Of a stretch of 64,000 nucleotides of DNA, positions 19,522 to 31,091 are shown in pieces. Positions within the stretch are counted from its first letter, which is position 1; every line of letters starts with the position of its first letter. The DNA is from Kitasatospora sp. MAA19 (GTDB lineage Bacteria; Actinomycetota; Actinomycetes; Streptomycetales; Streptomycetaceae), in assembly GCF_029894125.1 (NCBI RefSeq), contig NZ_JARXYZ010000003.1:372001-436000 (forward strand), written 5' to 3'. The translations under genes were made by a program, and so were the position numbers. Under the pieces are notes generated by a model. That model was given only the letters and a program-made list of their open reading frames with translations. It was not told the DNA's origin and did no database searches.

Positions 19522-20262
19522 ATGCCTACGCCACACGGATCGCGCGGCGGCATGGCCTTCAGCGCCGACGAAGTCCGCGTGCTGCGCCGCGCCCTCGCCC
19601 AAGCCCTCCACCCCGCCGTCCCCGTCCACCTCCAGGGGCCCGACCGTCCGGTGTTCGCCGGTCCGGGCGCCGAGCTGTGGGCGGAGGACGTCCAGGACGC
19701 GCTGCGTCTGACCGAGGCGATCGACGAGGCCGTCCAGGAGGGCGGCCGACTGCGCGCCTTCCTGCTCGCCGACCTCGGGCGCTACCGGGCCGCCCTGCCC
19801 GGCAGCGCCCCCGGCTACCTGGAGCGTCTGGAGGAGGCCGTGACCGACGGCTACCTGCCCGGCCCCGAGGACCTCACCGCGCTGCGCGGGCTGACCCGCC
19901 AGCCCTGCGGCCACAGCGAACGCGCCCGCCGCTCCCGGCTGGCCGGCCGTTGCCACGCGCTGGCCGAGGCCGCCGTCCGCGAGCGGCTCGCCCTCACCAC
20001 CGGGCAGCACCGCCACCTCGTCGCCGTACCGAGCCCCGCCGCACCCCCGAGCAGTTTCCCCACCCCTCTTGGAGGACGGATCACGATGAGCAGCACCGAC
20101 TCCCCCGCCGAGCGGCCCGCCGCCCCCCAGACCCCGCCCCGGACGCGCCGGATGCCCACCCCGGCCGAACTCTTCGGCCGCCGCCCCAAGCCCCCCACCC
20201 ACCCCACGCCCCCCGCCACCCCGGCCCCCGACGACATCGAACTCGCCACCGGCACGGGCTGA
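19522..20262 (+). CDS. Conserved-looking hypothetical protein with Pro-rich tail
   Basis: A 246-aa protein with no recognised family. Residues ~10-165 are helical and soluble with many Leu/Glu/Arg; the last ~55 residues are Pro/Thr-rich. Inside the frame, at about 20086, an ATG (MSSTDSPAER) is preceded by GGAGG ten bases upstream, so a short C-terminal product could also be made. The gene is leaderless by its -10 position. A strong terminator follows. It is oriented toward lysS but separated from it. Confidence 0.75.
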   Translation: MPTPHGSRGGMAFSADEVRVLRRALAQALHPAVPVHLQGPDRPVFAGPGAELWAEDVQDALRLTEAIDEAVQEGGRLRAFLLADLGRYRAALPGSAPGYLERLEEAVTDGYLPGPEDLTALRGLTRQPCGHSERARRSRLAGRCHALAEAAVRERLALTTGQHRHLVAVPSPAAPPSSFPTPLGGRITMSSTDSPAERPAAPQTPPRTRRMPTPAELFGRRPKPPTHPTPPATPAPDDIELATGTG

Positions 20263-20277
20263 GCCGCCCCCGCCCGT

Positions 20278-20307
20278 GAGGGGAGACCGCCGACGCGGTC
20301 TCCCCTC
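20278..20307 (+). terminator. Terminator of the 19.5-kb gene
   Basis: A perfect 13-bp stem (GAGGGGAGACCGC) with CGAC loop, 16 nt after the stop, followed by TTGCGTT. Confidence 0.85.
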
Positions 20308-20345
20308 TTGCGTTATCCCGTGGCGGAGCACGGTGTGTGGCTGGC

Positions 20346-20351
20346 TACCCT
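20346..20351 (+). promoter_or_regulatory. -10 element of leaderless lysS
   Basis: TACCCT lies 6 nt before the GTG at 20358 with no Shine-Dalgarno. Confidence 0.6.
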
Positions 20352-20357
20352 TGTGGG

Positions 20358-21914
20358 GTGAGCGATCAGAGCCCCATCCCCGCGACCGACGACCTTCCCG
20401 AGCAGATGCGCGTCCGGCGCGAGAAGCTGGACCGGCTTCGGGCGGCCGGTGTCGACCCCTACCCGGTCGGCTTCCCCCGGACCAGCACCATCGCTGACCT
20501 GCGCGCCAAGCACCCGGACCTGGAGCCCGACACCGCGACCGGCGAGCGGGCCGGCGTCGCCGGCCGGGTGATCCTCTCCCGCACCGGCGGCAAGCTCTGC
20601 TTCGCCACGCTGCGCGACGGCACCGGCGACCTCCAGGTGATGTTCTCCCTGGACAAGCTGGGCGCGGAGCGGCTGGCGGCCTGGAAGGCGGACATCGACC
20701 TGGGCGACCAGGTCGGCGTCGAGGGCGAGGTGATCACCTCCAAGCGCGGCGAGCTGTCGGTGATGGTGGACCGCTGGGAGCTCACCGCCAAGTGCCTGCG
20801 CCCGCTGCCGGACAAGCACAAGGGCCTGACCGACCCGGAGGCCCGGGTCCGCCAGCGGTACGTCGACCTGATCGTCAACCCCGAGGCCCGCGAGATCCTG
20901 CACCTGCGCAGCAAGGTGGTCCGCTCGATCCGCCGCACCTACGAGGACCGCGGCTACATCGAGGTCGAGACCCCGATGCTGCAGCCGGTGCACGGCGGTG
21001 CCAACGCGCGCCCGTTCAAGACGCACATCAACGCGTACGACATCGACCTCTACCTGCGCATCGCCCCCGAGCTGTACCTCAAGCGGCTGGTGGTCGGCGG
21101 CGCCGAGAAGGTCTTCGAGATCAACCGCAACTTCCGCAACGAGGGCGCGGACTCCACCCACAACCCGGAGTTCACCTCGCTGGAGTCGTACGAGGCGTAC
21201 GGCGACTACGACACCCAGGCCGAGCTGATCCGCGAGACGATCGTGAACGCGGCCCGGGACGCGCTGGGCACCACGGTCATCAAGGGCGTGGACGCGCACG
21301 GCGTGGAGCACGAGATCGACCTGGCCGAGCCGTGGGAGGAGGTCTCCGTGTACCCGGGCATCTCCGCCCACCTGGGCGTCGAGGTCACTCCGGAGACCGG
21401 CGTCGAGGAGCTGCGCAAGCTGGCCTTCGACCACGGCATCCCGTTCGAGAAGGACTGGGGCCACGGCCAGATCGTGCTGGAGATGGTCGAGCGCCTGCTG
21501 GAGGAGAACGCCGTCCGGCCGACCTTCATCAAGGACTACCCGACCGAGGTCTCCCCGCTGACCCGCCAGCACCGCTCGGTGCCGGGCGTGGCCGAGAAGT
21601 GGGACCTGGTGATCTTCGGGACCGAGATCGGCACCGCCTACTCCGAGCTGGTCGACCCGGTCGAGCAGCGCGCCCGCCTGACCGCGCAGTCCCTGCTGGC
21701 GGCCGGCGGCGACGTCGAGGCGATGCAGATCGACGAGGACTTCCTGCGGGCCCTGGAGTACGCGATGCCGCCGACCGGTGGCCTCGGCCTCGGGGTGGAC
21801 CGCCTGATCATGCTGCTGACCGGCAAGAACATCCGGGAGACCGTGCTCTTCCCGCTGGTGAAGCCGGAGGCGAAGGCTTCCGCCGTGACGGCGGAGAAGA
21901 CCGAGGAGGAGTGA
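20358..21914 (+). CDS. lysS: Lysyl-tRNA synthetase, class II
   Basis: A 518-aa class II synthetase. It has the N-terminal OB-fold anticodon-binding domain (GRVILSRTGGKLCFATLRDG), motif 1 around YIEVETPMLQPVHGGANARP, motif 2 FEINRNFRNEG and motif 3 GGLGLGVDRL. It charges tRNA-Lys. GTG at 20358 is favoured over the in-frame codon at 20337 because the -10 sits six bases before it. The last codons supply the ribosome site for the small membrane-protein gene that starts 4 bp after the stop. Confidence 0.97.
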   Translation: MSDQSPIPATDDLPEQMRVRREKLDRLRAAGVDPYPVGFPRTSTIADLRAKHPDLEPDTATGERAGVAGRVILSRTGGKLCFATLRDGTGDLQVMFSLDKLGAERLAAWKADIDLGDQVGVEGEVITSKRGELSVMVDRWELTAKCLRPLPDKHKGLTDPEARVRQRYVDLIVNPEAREILHLRSKVVRSIRRTYEDRGYIEVETPMLQPVHGGANARPFKTHINAYDIDLYLRIAPELYLKRLVVGGAEKVFEINRNFRNEGADSTHNPEFTSLESYEAYGDYDTQAELIRETIVNAARDALGTTVIKGVDAHGVEHEIDLAEPWEEVSVYPGISAHLGVEVTPETGVEELRKLAFDHGIPFEKDWGHGQIVLEMVERLLEENAVRPTFIKDYPTEVSPLTRQHRSVPGVAEKWDLVIFGTEIGTAYSELVDPVEQRARLTAQSLLAAGGDVEAMQIDEDFLRALEYAMPPTGGLGLGVDRLIMLLTGKNIRETVLFPLVKPEAKASAVTAEKTEEE

Positions 21915-21918
21915 CCTG

Positions 21919-22038
21919 ATGGACTACGTCAGCGCGATCGTGCCGCCGCTGGTCATGGCGATCGGCTTCGGATTCCTGGTGCGGGCCATCATCCGCAGCC
22001 AGGGCGGAGCCCAGAAGGCCAAGGAAGACCTCGACTGA
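21919..22038 (+). CDS. 39-aa single-pass membrane protein coupled to lysS
   Basis: A short gene starting with ATG 4 bp after the lysS stop, using GAGGAGGAG at the lysS end as ribosome site. The 39 residues hold one hydrophobic segment (roughly IVPPLVMAIGFGFLVRAII) followed by a charged, cytoplasmic-looking tail ending in KEDLD. The tight placement suggests coupled translation. Function unknown; possibly a small partner of a larger membrane complex. Confidence 0.7.
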   Translation: MDYVSAIVPPLVMAIGFGFLVRAIIRSQGGAQKAKEDLD

Positions 22039-22178
22039 CCCGCGAGCGAACCCGCGACTGACGCCGTCAGCCGCCCGAACGAACGGTGCGCCGCCATTCC
22101 CGATTCCGGGGGTGGCGGCGCGCCGGTTTGGCGCACTTCACAAGATTTGCCCCATTCACTCCCTATCCTGGCCGCACT

Positions 22179-22616
22179 ATGGTCCGGCAACTCGGCGAAC
22201 TTGAGAACGCCATCATGACCCGGGTGTGGCGGTGGAACCGACCGGTGACGGTTCGCGAGGTTCTCCTGGATCTGCGGTCGGAACGCGAAATCGCGTACAC
22301 CACCGTGATGACCGTCCTGGACAAGCTCCACAGAAAGGGCTGGCTGCGCCGTGAGCGGGTCGGCCGGGCCTATCGATATGAACCGGTCTCGTCCCGCGAG
22401 GCGTACACCGCGGCGCTGATGAACGACGCGTGGGCCACCAGTGACAATCCGGCGGCGGCCCTGGTGCACTTCTTCGGCCTGATGTCCCCCGGGCAGCGCG
22501 AGGCACTCCGGGACGCCTTGCGGGTCTCCGCTCTGTTCCCGCCCGATCCGCCGCCCGCCGATTCCGCGGAGCCGGGGCCGGATACCGGGGAGACCGCGCC
22601 GGGCGCGACGCGATAA
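22179..22616 (+). CDS. BlaI/MecI-family transcriptional regulator
   Basis: A 145-aa winged-helix repressor. LGELENAIM opens the domain, and TVREVLLDL with AYTTVMTVLDKLHRKGWL is the recognition helix region, as in BlaI/MecI/CopY proteins. Most relatives are controlled by a BlaR-type M56 sensor protease; none is nearby. The start is ATG at 22179, nine bases after TATCCT, so the leader is extremely short. The C-terminal 30 residues are Pro/Asp-rich and probably unstructured. The argA gene follows by 10 bp. Confidence 0.85.
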   Translation: MVRQLGELENAIMTRVWRWNRPVTVREVLLDLRSEREIAYTTVMTVLDKLHRKGWLRRERVGRAYRYEPVSSREAYTAALMNDAWATSDNPAAALVHFFGLMSPGQREALRDALRVSALFPPDPPPADSAEPGPDTGETAPGATR

Positions 22617-22626
22617 CGTCCCCGCC

Positions 22627-23163
22627 ATGGAGGTCACCATCCGCCGTGCGCGGACCACGGACGTGCGGGCCGTGCGCGGGCTCATCGACGCCTACGCACG
22701 CGACGGCATTCTGCTCGACAAGCCCACAGTCACACTGTTCGAATCCGTCCAGGAGTTCTGGGTCGCGGAACGCGACGACACCGGCACGGTGGTGGCCTGC
22801 GGCGCCCTGCACGTGATGTGGGAGGACCTCGCCGAGGTCCGCACGCTCGCGGTCGACCCGTCCTGCCGGGGCTTCGGGGTCGGGCATCTGCTGCTGGACA
22901 AGCTGCTGCAGACGGCGCGCTGGCTCGGCGTCCGTCGGATTTTCTGCTTGACGTTCGAGGTGCCGTTCTTCGCGAAACACGGTTTCGTCGAGATCGGTGA
23001 GCTTCAGGAAACCGATGATGGTACGACAGACCCGGCGGCGATCGCTACGGATGTCTATGAGGAACTTCTCCGCTCGTACGATGAAGGTGTCGCGGAGTTC
23101 CTTGACCTGGAGCGGGTGAAGCCCAACACACTGGGCAACTCGCGCATGCTGCTGCACCTCTGA
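22627..23163 (+). CDS. argA: Amino-acid N-acetyltransferase (short-form NAGS)
   Basis: A 178-aa GNAT protein resembling the short NAGS of actinobacteria, which acetylates glutamate to begin arginine synthesis. Acetyl-CoA binding is in AVDPSCRGFGVGHLLLDKLL; IFCLTFEVPFFAKHGF is the typical later strand-helix. The start is ATG at 22627, 10 bp after the BlaI-like gene. There is no arginine gene beside it, so control by local context cannot be inferred. Confidence 0.88.
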   Translation: MEVTIRRARTTDVRAVRGLIDAYARDGILLDKPTVTLFESVQEFWVAERDDTGTVVACGALHVMWEDLAEVRTLAVDPSCRGFGVGHLLLDKLLQTARWLGVRRIFCLTFEVPFFAKHGFVEIGELQETDDGTTDPAAIATDVYEELLRSYDEGVAEFLDLERVKPNTLGNSRMLLHL

Positions 23164-23255
23164 ACCGCTCCCGCGCCGGTCAAGGGTTTGTGTTTTCCGG
23201 AGAAAGGCGCTTTCCTTTCCTTAGGCAATGGGTCGTTTAGCGGAAAGGGAAGCCC

Positions 23256-23606
23256 GTGGCACAGAGGGTGCAGGTCATTCTTGAAGACGATCTCGACGGC
23301 GGTTCGGCGGACGAGACGGTGACGTTCGCGCTCGACGGCGTTGCCTACGAGATCGACCTGAAGAGCGCCAACGCGGACAAGCTTCGCGGTCTGCTGGCGC
23401 CGTACGTGGAGAAGGGCCGCAAGCAGAGCGGCCGGCTCGCAGGCGCCCGGCGCCCGGGCCGCGGCACCGCGCCGCGCCCCTCGGGCAGCGCGCCGGACAC
23501 CGCGAAGATCCGCGCGTGGGCCAAGGAGCAGGGCATGGAGGTCAACGACCGCGGCCGGGTGCCGAGCAACGTGCGCCAGGCCTACGAGGACGCCAACGCG
23601 TCCTGA
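23256..23606 (+). CDS. lsr2: Lsr2 nucleoid-associated protein
   Basis: A 116-aa xenogeneic silencer that binds AT-rich DNA. The N-terminal dimerisation domain begins AQRVQVILEDDLDGG and the C-terminal DNA-binding domain ends with the AT-hook-like RGR motif (residues 99-101 in NDRGRVP). The linker is rich in Arg, Pro and Ser. The start is GTG at 23256 after GGAAAGGGAAG. The leader contains a GAAAG/CTTTC inverted repeat at 23202-23214. Its product would be expected to bind the AT-richer parts of the island at 53-57 kb. Confidence 0.97.
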   Translation: MAQRVQVILEDDLDGGSADETVTFALDGVAYEIDLKSANADKLRGLLAPYVEKGRKQSGRLAGARRPGRGTAPRPSGSAPDTAKIRAWAKEQGMEVNDRGRVPSNVRQAYEDANAS

Positions 23607-23677
23607 CCCCGGCGCCACCGGAACGCCGGAGCGGGCGCGGGGCCACGGCGGCCGCACAGGGCGCCGACGACACACGC

Positions 23678-23710
23678 GCGGGGCGCGGAGGACTCTCCTC
23701 CGCGCCCCGC
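23678..23710 (+). terminator. lsr2 terminator
   Basis: A perfect 15-bp GC stem with 3-nt loop 71 nt after the lsr2 stop. Confidence 0.85.
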
Positions 23711-24023
23711 GGCGCGCACCCGCAGGGGCGCGGGGCCGCCGGGACCGGGGGGCGTCCGGGCGGCGGAACAATCACAACCCGTGCAACGCTGTAGAGGCGG
23801 AGCGGTAACGCCGACACCACCGGGTGGCGTACCGGCCGCACCGGCCGCACTGAACGGCCGTCCCCGCGGCGCGACTTCTCGCCAGGCGAACACCGCCACC
23901 GCGGAAACTGCGCGAGAACCGCCCCGATACCGGGTATGAATGCAGGTGGACGGGTTCGTCGACCTGTCCAGGGGCAGTATGCGTGACCGGCCGGAGACGG
24001 CCCGGCTCCGTCCCGGCGGTTCT

Positions 24024-24041
24024 TGTTCGCCGATGGCGTAG
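24024..24041 (+). promoter_or_regulatory. ClgR-type operator upstream of clpC
   Basis: The 18 bases TGTTCGCCGATGGCGTAG fit every position of the corynebacterial ClgR consensus WNNWCGCYNANRGCGWWS as I remember it. ClgR activates clp genes in actinobacteria. The box lies about 30 bp upstream of the SigR-like -35, a suitable place for an activator. Confidence 0.6.
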
Positions 24042-24070
24042 CGGTATCCGGTGCATCCGGGCCACCTGTG

Positions 24071-24096
24071 GGAACACCGTTTCCCAGCATCAGGTT
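24071..24096 (+). promoter_or_regulatory. SigR/SigH-type promoter of clpC
   Basis: GGAACA (24071-24076) and GTT (24094-24096) have 18 nt between GGAAC and GTT, matching the thiol-stress sigma consensus GGAAY-N18-GTT. The expected start near 24103 gives a leader of about 140 nt. A TGGGAA/TTCCCA inverted repeat overlaps the -35. The rest of the 637-bp lsr2-clpC gap holds the lsr2 terminator and no credible gene. Confidence 0.55.
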
Positions 24097-24243
24097 GGGA
24101 TTGGTGTCGGCTGGTCGCGCAGCATCTCGCTCCCGTACCGGGGAGTGAATCCGTGGGCCGCGCCGCTGAGCGGGACTAGCATGCGGAAGGACAGGGCGGG
24201 GACCGACCCCGAACTGCCCGACCGCTCTGAGGAGCGATAAACG

Positions 24244-26763
<2,520 letters not shown>

Positions 26764-26790
26764 CAACATTTAACAGACAACTTCACAGCC

Positions 26791-26824
26791 ACCGAGCCCC
26801 CGGCGTCCGCGCCGGGGGCTCGGT
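26791..26824 (+). terminator. clpC terminator
   Basis: A perfect 15-bp stem (ACCGAGCCCCCGGCG) with TCCG loop. Confidence 0.88.
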
Positions 26825-26879
26825 GCGTTCCGGTCGCCCCGATCCGGGGTTCCCGCAGGCGGGGGCGGGTGCCGTCGGA

Positions 26880-27105
26880 GGCTGGCTGGTATGGGTACGT
26901 CCCATTTCTCAGCAAGCTTTAACGGACATCCTGTTGACATATGGTCAGCTGATGGGGAGTTGCGGAGGATAGCGCCGTGGCCATGTCATGGTCAAGGTCT
27001 ATCTTTTCTGTCCACGCTTGTATCAAATGACGTCCACCTGTCTTTCATTTTGGTTTGCCGGGCTTTGGCCAAGAGCTGGCCCCGGTCGGGGAGGACGTCA
27101 CAACG
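26880..27105 (+). promoter_or_regulatory. AT-richer promoter region of the M6 protease gene
   Basis: This stretch is clearly poorer in GC than its surroundings. It contains a consensus -35 TTGACA (26934-26939) with no good -10 at normal spacing, and TGAC-ATATG-GTCA (26935-26947), an inverted repeat overlapping that -35 which could be an operator. Several further GTCA copies occur. No gene is credible here. Confidence 0.45.
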
Positions 27106-29463
27106 TTGAAGAACATCAGGAGAACCGCTGGGGCTGCCACAGCCGCAGCGGTCATAGTCACGCTCGGCGCGGGCCTGTTCCCGGCCACCGCCGTCGCGGC
27201 AGGCTCGGCTCCCGCGCCCCGGGACCCGGCCGACGCCGTCCAGTCCGCCAACATCGAGCACAACCTGCCGGGCCCGCTGACCGAGAAGGTCGAGGCCGAG
27301 CAGAAGGCCGCCACCGAACAGCTGATCGCCGGCACCGCCCAGGTCGAGAACCACAACGGCAGCACCAGCATCAAGCTGGGCAAGGACAAGTACGTGGAGC
27401 TCGGCCGCGAGCGCACGGACAAGATCTTCACCATCCTGGTCGACTTCGGCGACCAGGTGGACAACACCACCAAGACCGCCGACGGCAAGGTCATGTACGG
27501 CGGTGAGCCCGGCCCGAAGCACGACGAGATCGAGAAGCCGGACCGCGCCAACGACAACTCGACCGCCTGGCAGGCCGACTACAACCAGCAGCACTTCCAG
27601 GACCTGTACTTCGCCAAGGACAAGCCCTCGCTGAAGACCTTCTACGAGAAGCAGTCCTCGGGCCGCTACTCGGTCGACGGCGTGGTCTCGGACTGGGTGC
27701 GGGTGCCGTGGAACGAGGCCCGGTACGGCTCGGACTACTGCGGCTCCAACGTCTGCGACAGCGCCCAGGACCTGATCCGCGACGCCGTGGACATCTGGTA
27801 CAAGGACCAGCTGGCCAAGGGGCAGACCAAGGAGCAGGTCAAGGCCACCCTGGCGTCGTACGACCAGTGGGACCGCTACGGTTCGCACAACGACGGGAAC
27901 TTCAACCAGCCCGACGGGTACATCGACCACTTCCAGATCGTGCACGCCGGTGAGGACAAGTCGGCCGGCGGCGGCAAGCAGGGCAGCAAGGCCCTGTGGG
28001 CGCACCGCTCGTACGCCTACGGCAACCTGAACGGCCAGGCGGGCCCGGCCGACAACAAGCTCGGCGGCGTCCAGGTCGGCGACTCCGGCCTCTGGATCGG
28101 CGACTACACGATGCAGCCGGAGAACGGCGGCCTCGGCGTCTTCGCCCACGAGTACGGCCACGACCTCGGTCTGCCGGACCTCTACGACACCGCCGGCACG
28201 GGCGTCGACAACTCGGTCGGCTTCTGGTCGCTGATGTCCTCCGGTTCCTGGCTCGGCGAGGGCAAGGGCGCCATCGGCGACATGCCGAACGACCTCGACG
28301 CCTGGAGCAAGCTCAAGCTCGGCTGGCTGAAGTTCGACAAGGCCAAGGCCGGCACCGAGTCGACCCACCACATCGGCCCGGTCGAGTACAACAGCAGCCT
28401 CCCGCAGGCGCTGGTCGTCGAGCTGCCGAAGAAGACCATCCCCACCGACATCAACAAGCCCGCCTCGGGCAAGAGCGAGTGGTGGAGCGGCAGTGCCGAC
28501 AACCTGAACGTCACGCTCACCCGGGACGTCGACCTGACCGGCAAGACCAAGGCCAGCCTGAACGCCAAGGCCTGGTACGAGCTGGAGGCGAACTTCGACT
28601 ACGCCTTCGCCGAGGTCTCCACCGACGGCGGCAGCAACTGGACCGCCCTGGACGGCACCTGGAACGGCCAGCCGCTCCCGAAGGATGCCAGCGGCCGCGC
28701 GGCCCTGTCCGGCCTCACCGCCGCCTGGGGCGACCTGTCCTTCCCGCTGGACGCCTACGCCGGCAAGGCCGTCAAGGTCCGCTTCCACAACACCACCGAC
28801 TCGGGCCTGCACTACCGCGGCTTCGCCGTCGACGACATCTCGGTGACCGCCGACGGTTCGACGATCTTCAGCGACGACGTCGAGAACGGTGACAACGGCT
28901 GGGTGGCCAAGGGCTTCACCCGCTTCGCCGGCAGCTACACCAAGGACTACGGGCAGTACTACATCGCGGAGAACCGCCAGTACGTCTCCTTCGACCAGAC
29001 CCTGAAGACCGGCCCGTACAACTTCGGCTGGGGCAACAGCCGGCCGAAGTGGGTCGAGTACTACCCGTACCAGCCCGGTCTGCTGATCTGGTTCTGGGAC
29101 GAGTCGCAGCCCAACAACAACGTCAGCGCCCACAAGGGCCACGGTCTGATCCTGCCGATCGACTCGCACCCGACCCCGCTGAAGTGGAGCGACGGCACCC
29201 TGATGCGTCCGCGCATGCAGGGCTACGACTCGACCTTCGGCTCGCGCAAGGTCAGCGCGCTGTCGCTGCACAAGAACGGCGTCGAGACGGTCATCCCGAA
29301 GGCCAAGGGCGTCGACGAGTTCTCGGACCTGAAGGAGTACTGGTCCAGCGACAACCCGTACAGCAGCGTGATCGTCCCGAAGACGGGTACCAGCATCGAG
29401 GTCGAGAACGAGTCCTCGAACTACCTGGAGACCTGGATCCGGGTCCGCCCGGTCGACAACTGA
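27106..29463 (+). CDS. Secreted M6-family immune inhibitor A-like metalloprotease
   Basis: A 785-aa exported zinc protease. The signal peptide begins KNIRRTAG and ends near ATAVAAGS. The M6 catalytic domain carries FAHEYGHDLGLPDLYD, giving zinc ligands His348 and His352 with catalytic Glu349. Downstream are beta-rich regions typical of InhA proteins (AFAEVSTDGGSNWTAL, FAVDDISV). The start is TTG at 27106, eleven bases after GGGGAGG; it directly gives a clean signal peptide, whereas the upstream in-frame TTG does not. Probably digests external protein. Confidence 0.93.
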   Translation: MKNIRRTAGAATAAAVIVTLGAGLFPATAVAAGSAPAPRDPADAVQSANIEHNLPGPLTEKVEAEQKAATEQLIAGTAQVENHNGSTSIKLGKDKYVELGRERTDKIFTILVDFGDQVDNTTKTADGKVMYGGEPGPKHDEIEKPDRANDNSTAWQADYNQQHFQDLYFAKDKPSLKTFYEKQSSGRYSVDGVVSDWVRVPWNEARYGSDYCGSNVCDSAQDLIRDAVDIWYKDQLAKGQTKEQVKATLASYDQWDRYGSHNDGNFNQPDGYIDHFQIVHAGEDKSAGGGKQGSKALWAHRSYAYGNLNGQAGPADNKLGGVQVGDSGLWIGDYTMQPENGGLGVFAHEYGHDLGLPDLYDTAGTGVDNSVGFWSLMSSGSWLGEGKGAIGDMPNDLDAWSKLKLGWLKFDKAKAGTESTHHIGPVEYNSSLPQALVVELPKKTIPTDINKPASGKSEWWSGSADNLNVTLTRDVDLTGKTKASLNAKAWYELEANFDYAFAEVSTDGGSNWTALDGTWNGQPLPKDASGRAALSGLTAAWGDLSFPLDAYAGKAVKVRFHNTTDSGLHYRGFAVDDISVTADGSTIFSDDVENGDNGWVAKGFTRFAGSYTKDYGQYYIAENRQYVSFDQTLKTGPYNFGWGNSRPKWVEYYPYQPGLLIWFWDESQPNNNVSAHKGHGLILPIDSHPTPLKWSDGTLMRPRMQGYDSTFGSRKVSALSLHKNGVETVIPKAKGVDEFSDLKEYWSSDNPYSSVIVPKTGTSIEVENESSNYLETWIRVRPVDN

Positions 29464-29514
29464 TCGGTCGAGCACTGACGATCAACCTGTGACCAGGCGG
29501 TTCCGACCCGCCAC

Positions 29515-29553
29515 GGCCGGCCCGTCCCCGCATCGCGCGGGGGCGGGCCGGCC
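29515..29553. terminator. Shared terminator of protease and aldolase genes
   Basis: A 17-bp stem with one G-U pair and a 5-nt loop between convergent genes. Confidence 0.85.
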
Positions 29554-29559
29554 GCTTCG

Positions 29560-30732
29560 TCAGGCCTTGGCGCCGCGGGCGGGCAACCGGTCCAGGAAGG
29601 CGGCGGCCGCCTCGACGACGTCGGCCGCCGTCCAGTCCAGCGCGGACGCGGTCACCGTGACCTCGGTCATCGCCAGGCCCGGCAGGTCGCGCTCTCGCCA
29701 GCCGCCGAACAGGCCGACCCCGGTCTCCTCGGCCAGCCCGAGCCCGGCCTCGTCCAACTCCTCGGCGGCGTACGGCAGCCAGACCTGGAACTGGTGGGTG
29801 TGCGGCGGGGCCGGGTGCACCCGGGCGCCGGGCACCGCCGCGAAGGCCGCCTCCAGCGCCTCGGCGACCGTCCTGGCGTGCGCCACGTACCGCTCCAGCA
29901 GCGGGAGTTGGCCGTCCAGACCGGCCAGCGCGGCGAGTGCCGCCGGCCACTGCTGGTAGAGCTGGCCGCCGTACCGGTGCCGCCAGGCCTTGGCGGTGCG
30001 GACGAAGCCCCCCGAGCCGGCCAGCGCGGCGCCGCTGATGCCGCCGAGCGTCTTGTAGAAGGAGACGTAGACCGAGTCGGCCAGCGCGGTGATCTCCGGC
30101 AGCGAGTGGCCGAGGCGGAACACCGACTCCCAGATCCGCGCGCCGTCCAGGTGCAGGGCGGCGCCGCACTCCTCCCGGACCACCCCGGACAGGGCCGCCA
30201 GCTCCGCCCAGTCGGGCAGCACGAACCCGGCCTCGCGCAGCGGCAGCTCCAGGCTGAGCGCGGCGTACGGCTCGTCGAAGGAACGCAGCTCCGCGGCGGT
30301 GGGCTGGCGCGGGGCCGTGGTCGGCCAGACGCTGCGCAGGCCGGTCAGCACGCCGAGCGCGTGCCGCTCGTGCTGGTCGGTGTGGGCCTGCGGGTGGGTG
30401 GCGACGGTGCGCAGCCCGGCCGCCTCGGCGTGGATCCGCAGGGCGACCTGCTGGGCCATCGTGCCGGTGGGGAAGAAGGCCGCGTCCTCGGCGCCGAGCA
30501 GTTCGGCGACCCGGCGTTCCAGGGTGCGGACCACGCCGTCGCCGTAGTGGTCCGGGCGCTGGTCCAGGTCGTGGTCGCCGCCCTCCCCCGCGAGGGCGGC
30601 GAGGCGTTCGCGCATGCTCTGCGGCCGGTCGCCGGACAGGATCCGCTCGCAGCCGCGCAGGGCGGCGAAGCGGCGGTCCGGCAGGTTCGGGCGGTCATTG
30701 CCGTCGAGGTCTTCACTCCTGTTGCCATACAT
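29560..30732 (-). CDS. Threonine-aldolase-like PLP enzyme
   Basis: A 390-aa fold-type I PLP protein of the threonine aldolase/beta-eliminating lyase family. The cofactor Asp is in LHLDGARIW (Asp196) and the Schiff-base Lys in VSFYKTLGG (Lys227). FFPTGTMAQQVAL is the usual early block. Family members cleave threonine or related beta-hydroxy amino acids to glycine plus aldehyde; the exact substrate is not readable. The ATG at 30732 lacks a clear ribosome site. It converges on the M6 protease gene. Confidence 0.85.
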   Translation of the reverse strand: MYGNRSEDLDGNDRPNLPDRRFAALRGCERILSGDRPQSMRERLAALAGEGGDHDLDQRPDHYGDGVVRTLERRVAELLGAEDAAFFPTGTMAQQVALRIHAEAAGLRTVATHPQAHTDQHERHALGVLTGLRSVWPTTAPRQPTAAELRSFDEPYAALSLELPLREAGFVLPDWAELAALSGVVREECGAALHLDGARIWESVFRLGHSLPEITALADSVYVSFYKTLGGISGAALAGSGGFVRTAKAWRHRYGGQLYQQWPAALAALAGLDGQLPLLERYVAHARTVAEALEAAFAAVPGARVHPAPPHTHQFQVWLPYAAEELDEAGLGLAEETGVGLFGGWRERDLPGLAMTEVTVTASALDWTAADVVEAAAAFLDRLPARGAKA

Positions 30733-31091
30733 GCGTCGATGGTCCCGCAGCGGGCCCGCCAGGTCAGCGGGGCGGACGGCGGAAAGCCGGGCGGCCGGGC
30801 CAAACCCCGGCGGGCCGTGGCACTGGTCACACCGGCCCGGCGAGGTACGACCGGCGGTAGTAGCCGGGCCACCGGGGCGGGCGGCCCCCCGAGCCGGTGG
30901 CGGGCGATCGGATTTCGTGATCGTTACTCCGTCAGCTTGAATCTCCGGCGCGACACTGACTACACGCCGTAGTAGGTCACGCCGTTTGGGCGTCCGCTCG
31001 GTGACGGTTACACCTGAGTGGTCCCCCGCTCAGCACGCGCCCGAACGGGCCCTTCGTGCTGCCCTCGTACGACCGTGAGGTACGGCTACCG
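30733..31091. other. Divergent intergenic region upstream of the M23 gene
   Basis: A 359-bp region with no credible gene. TTGAAT at 30937 and TACACG at 30961 could form a weak promoter toward the M23 gene. GTGAC and GTTAC occur one base apart near 31006, preceded by GTCAC about 30 bp earlier. I could not recognise a riboswitch here. Confidence 0.3.

Noticed and set aside
30900..31091. c-di-AMP (ydaO-type) riboswitch upstream of the M23 gene
   Set aside because: Such elements precede cell-wall hydrolases in streptomycetes, but I could not line up the conserved motif here. A covariance search would decide.
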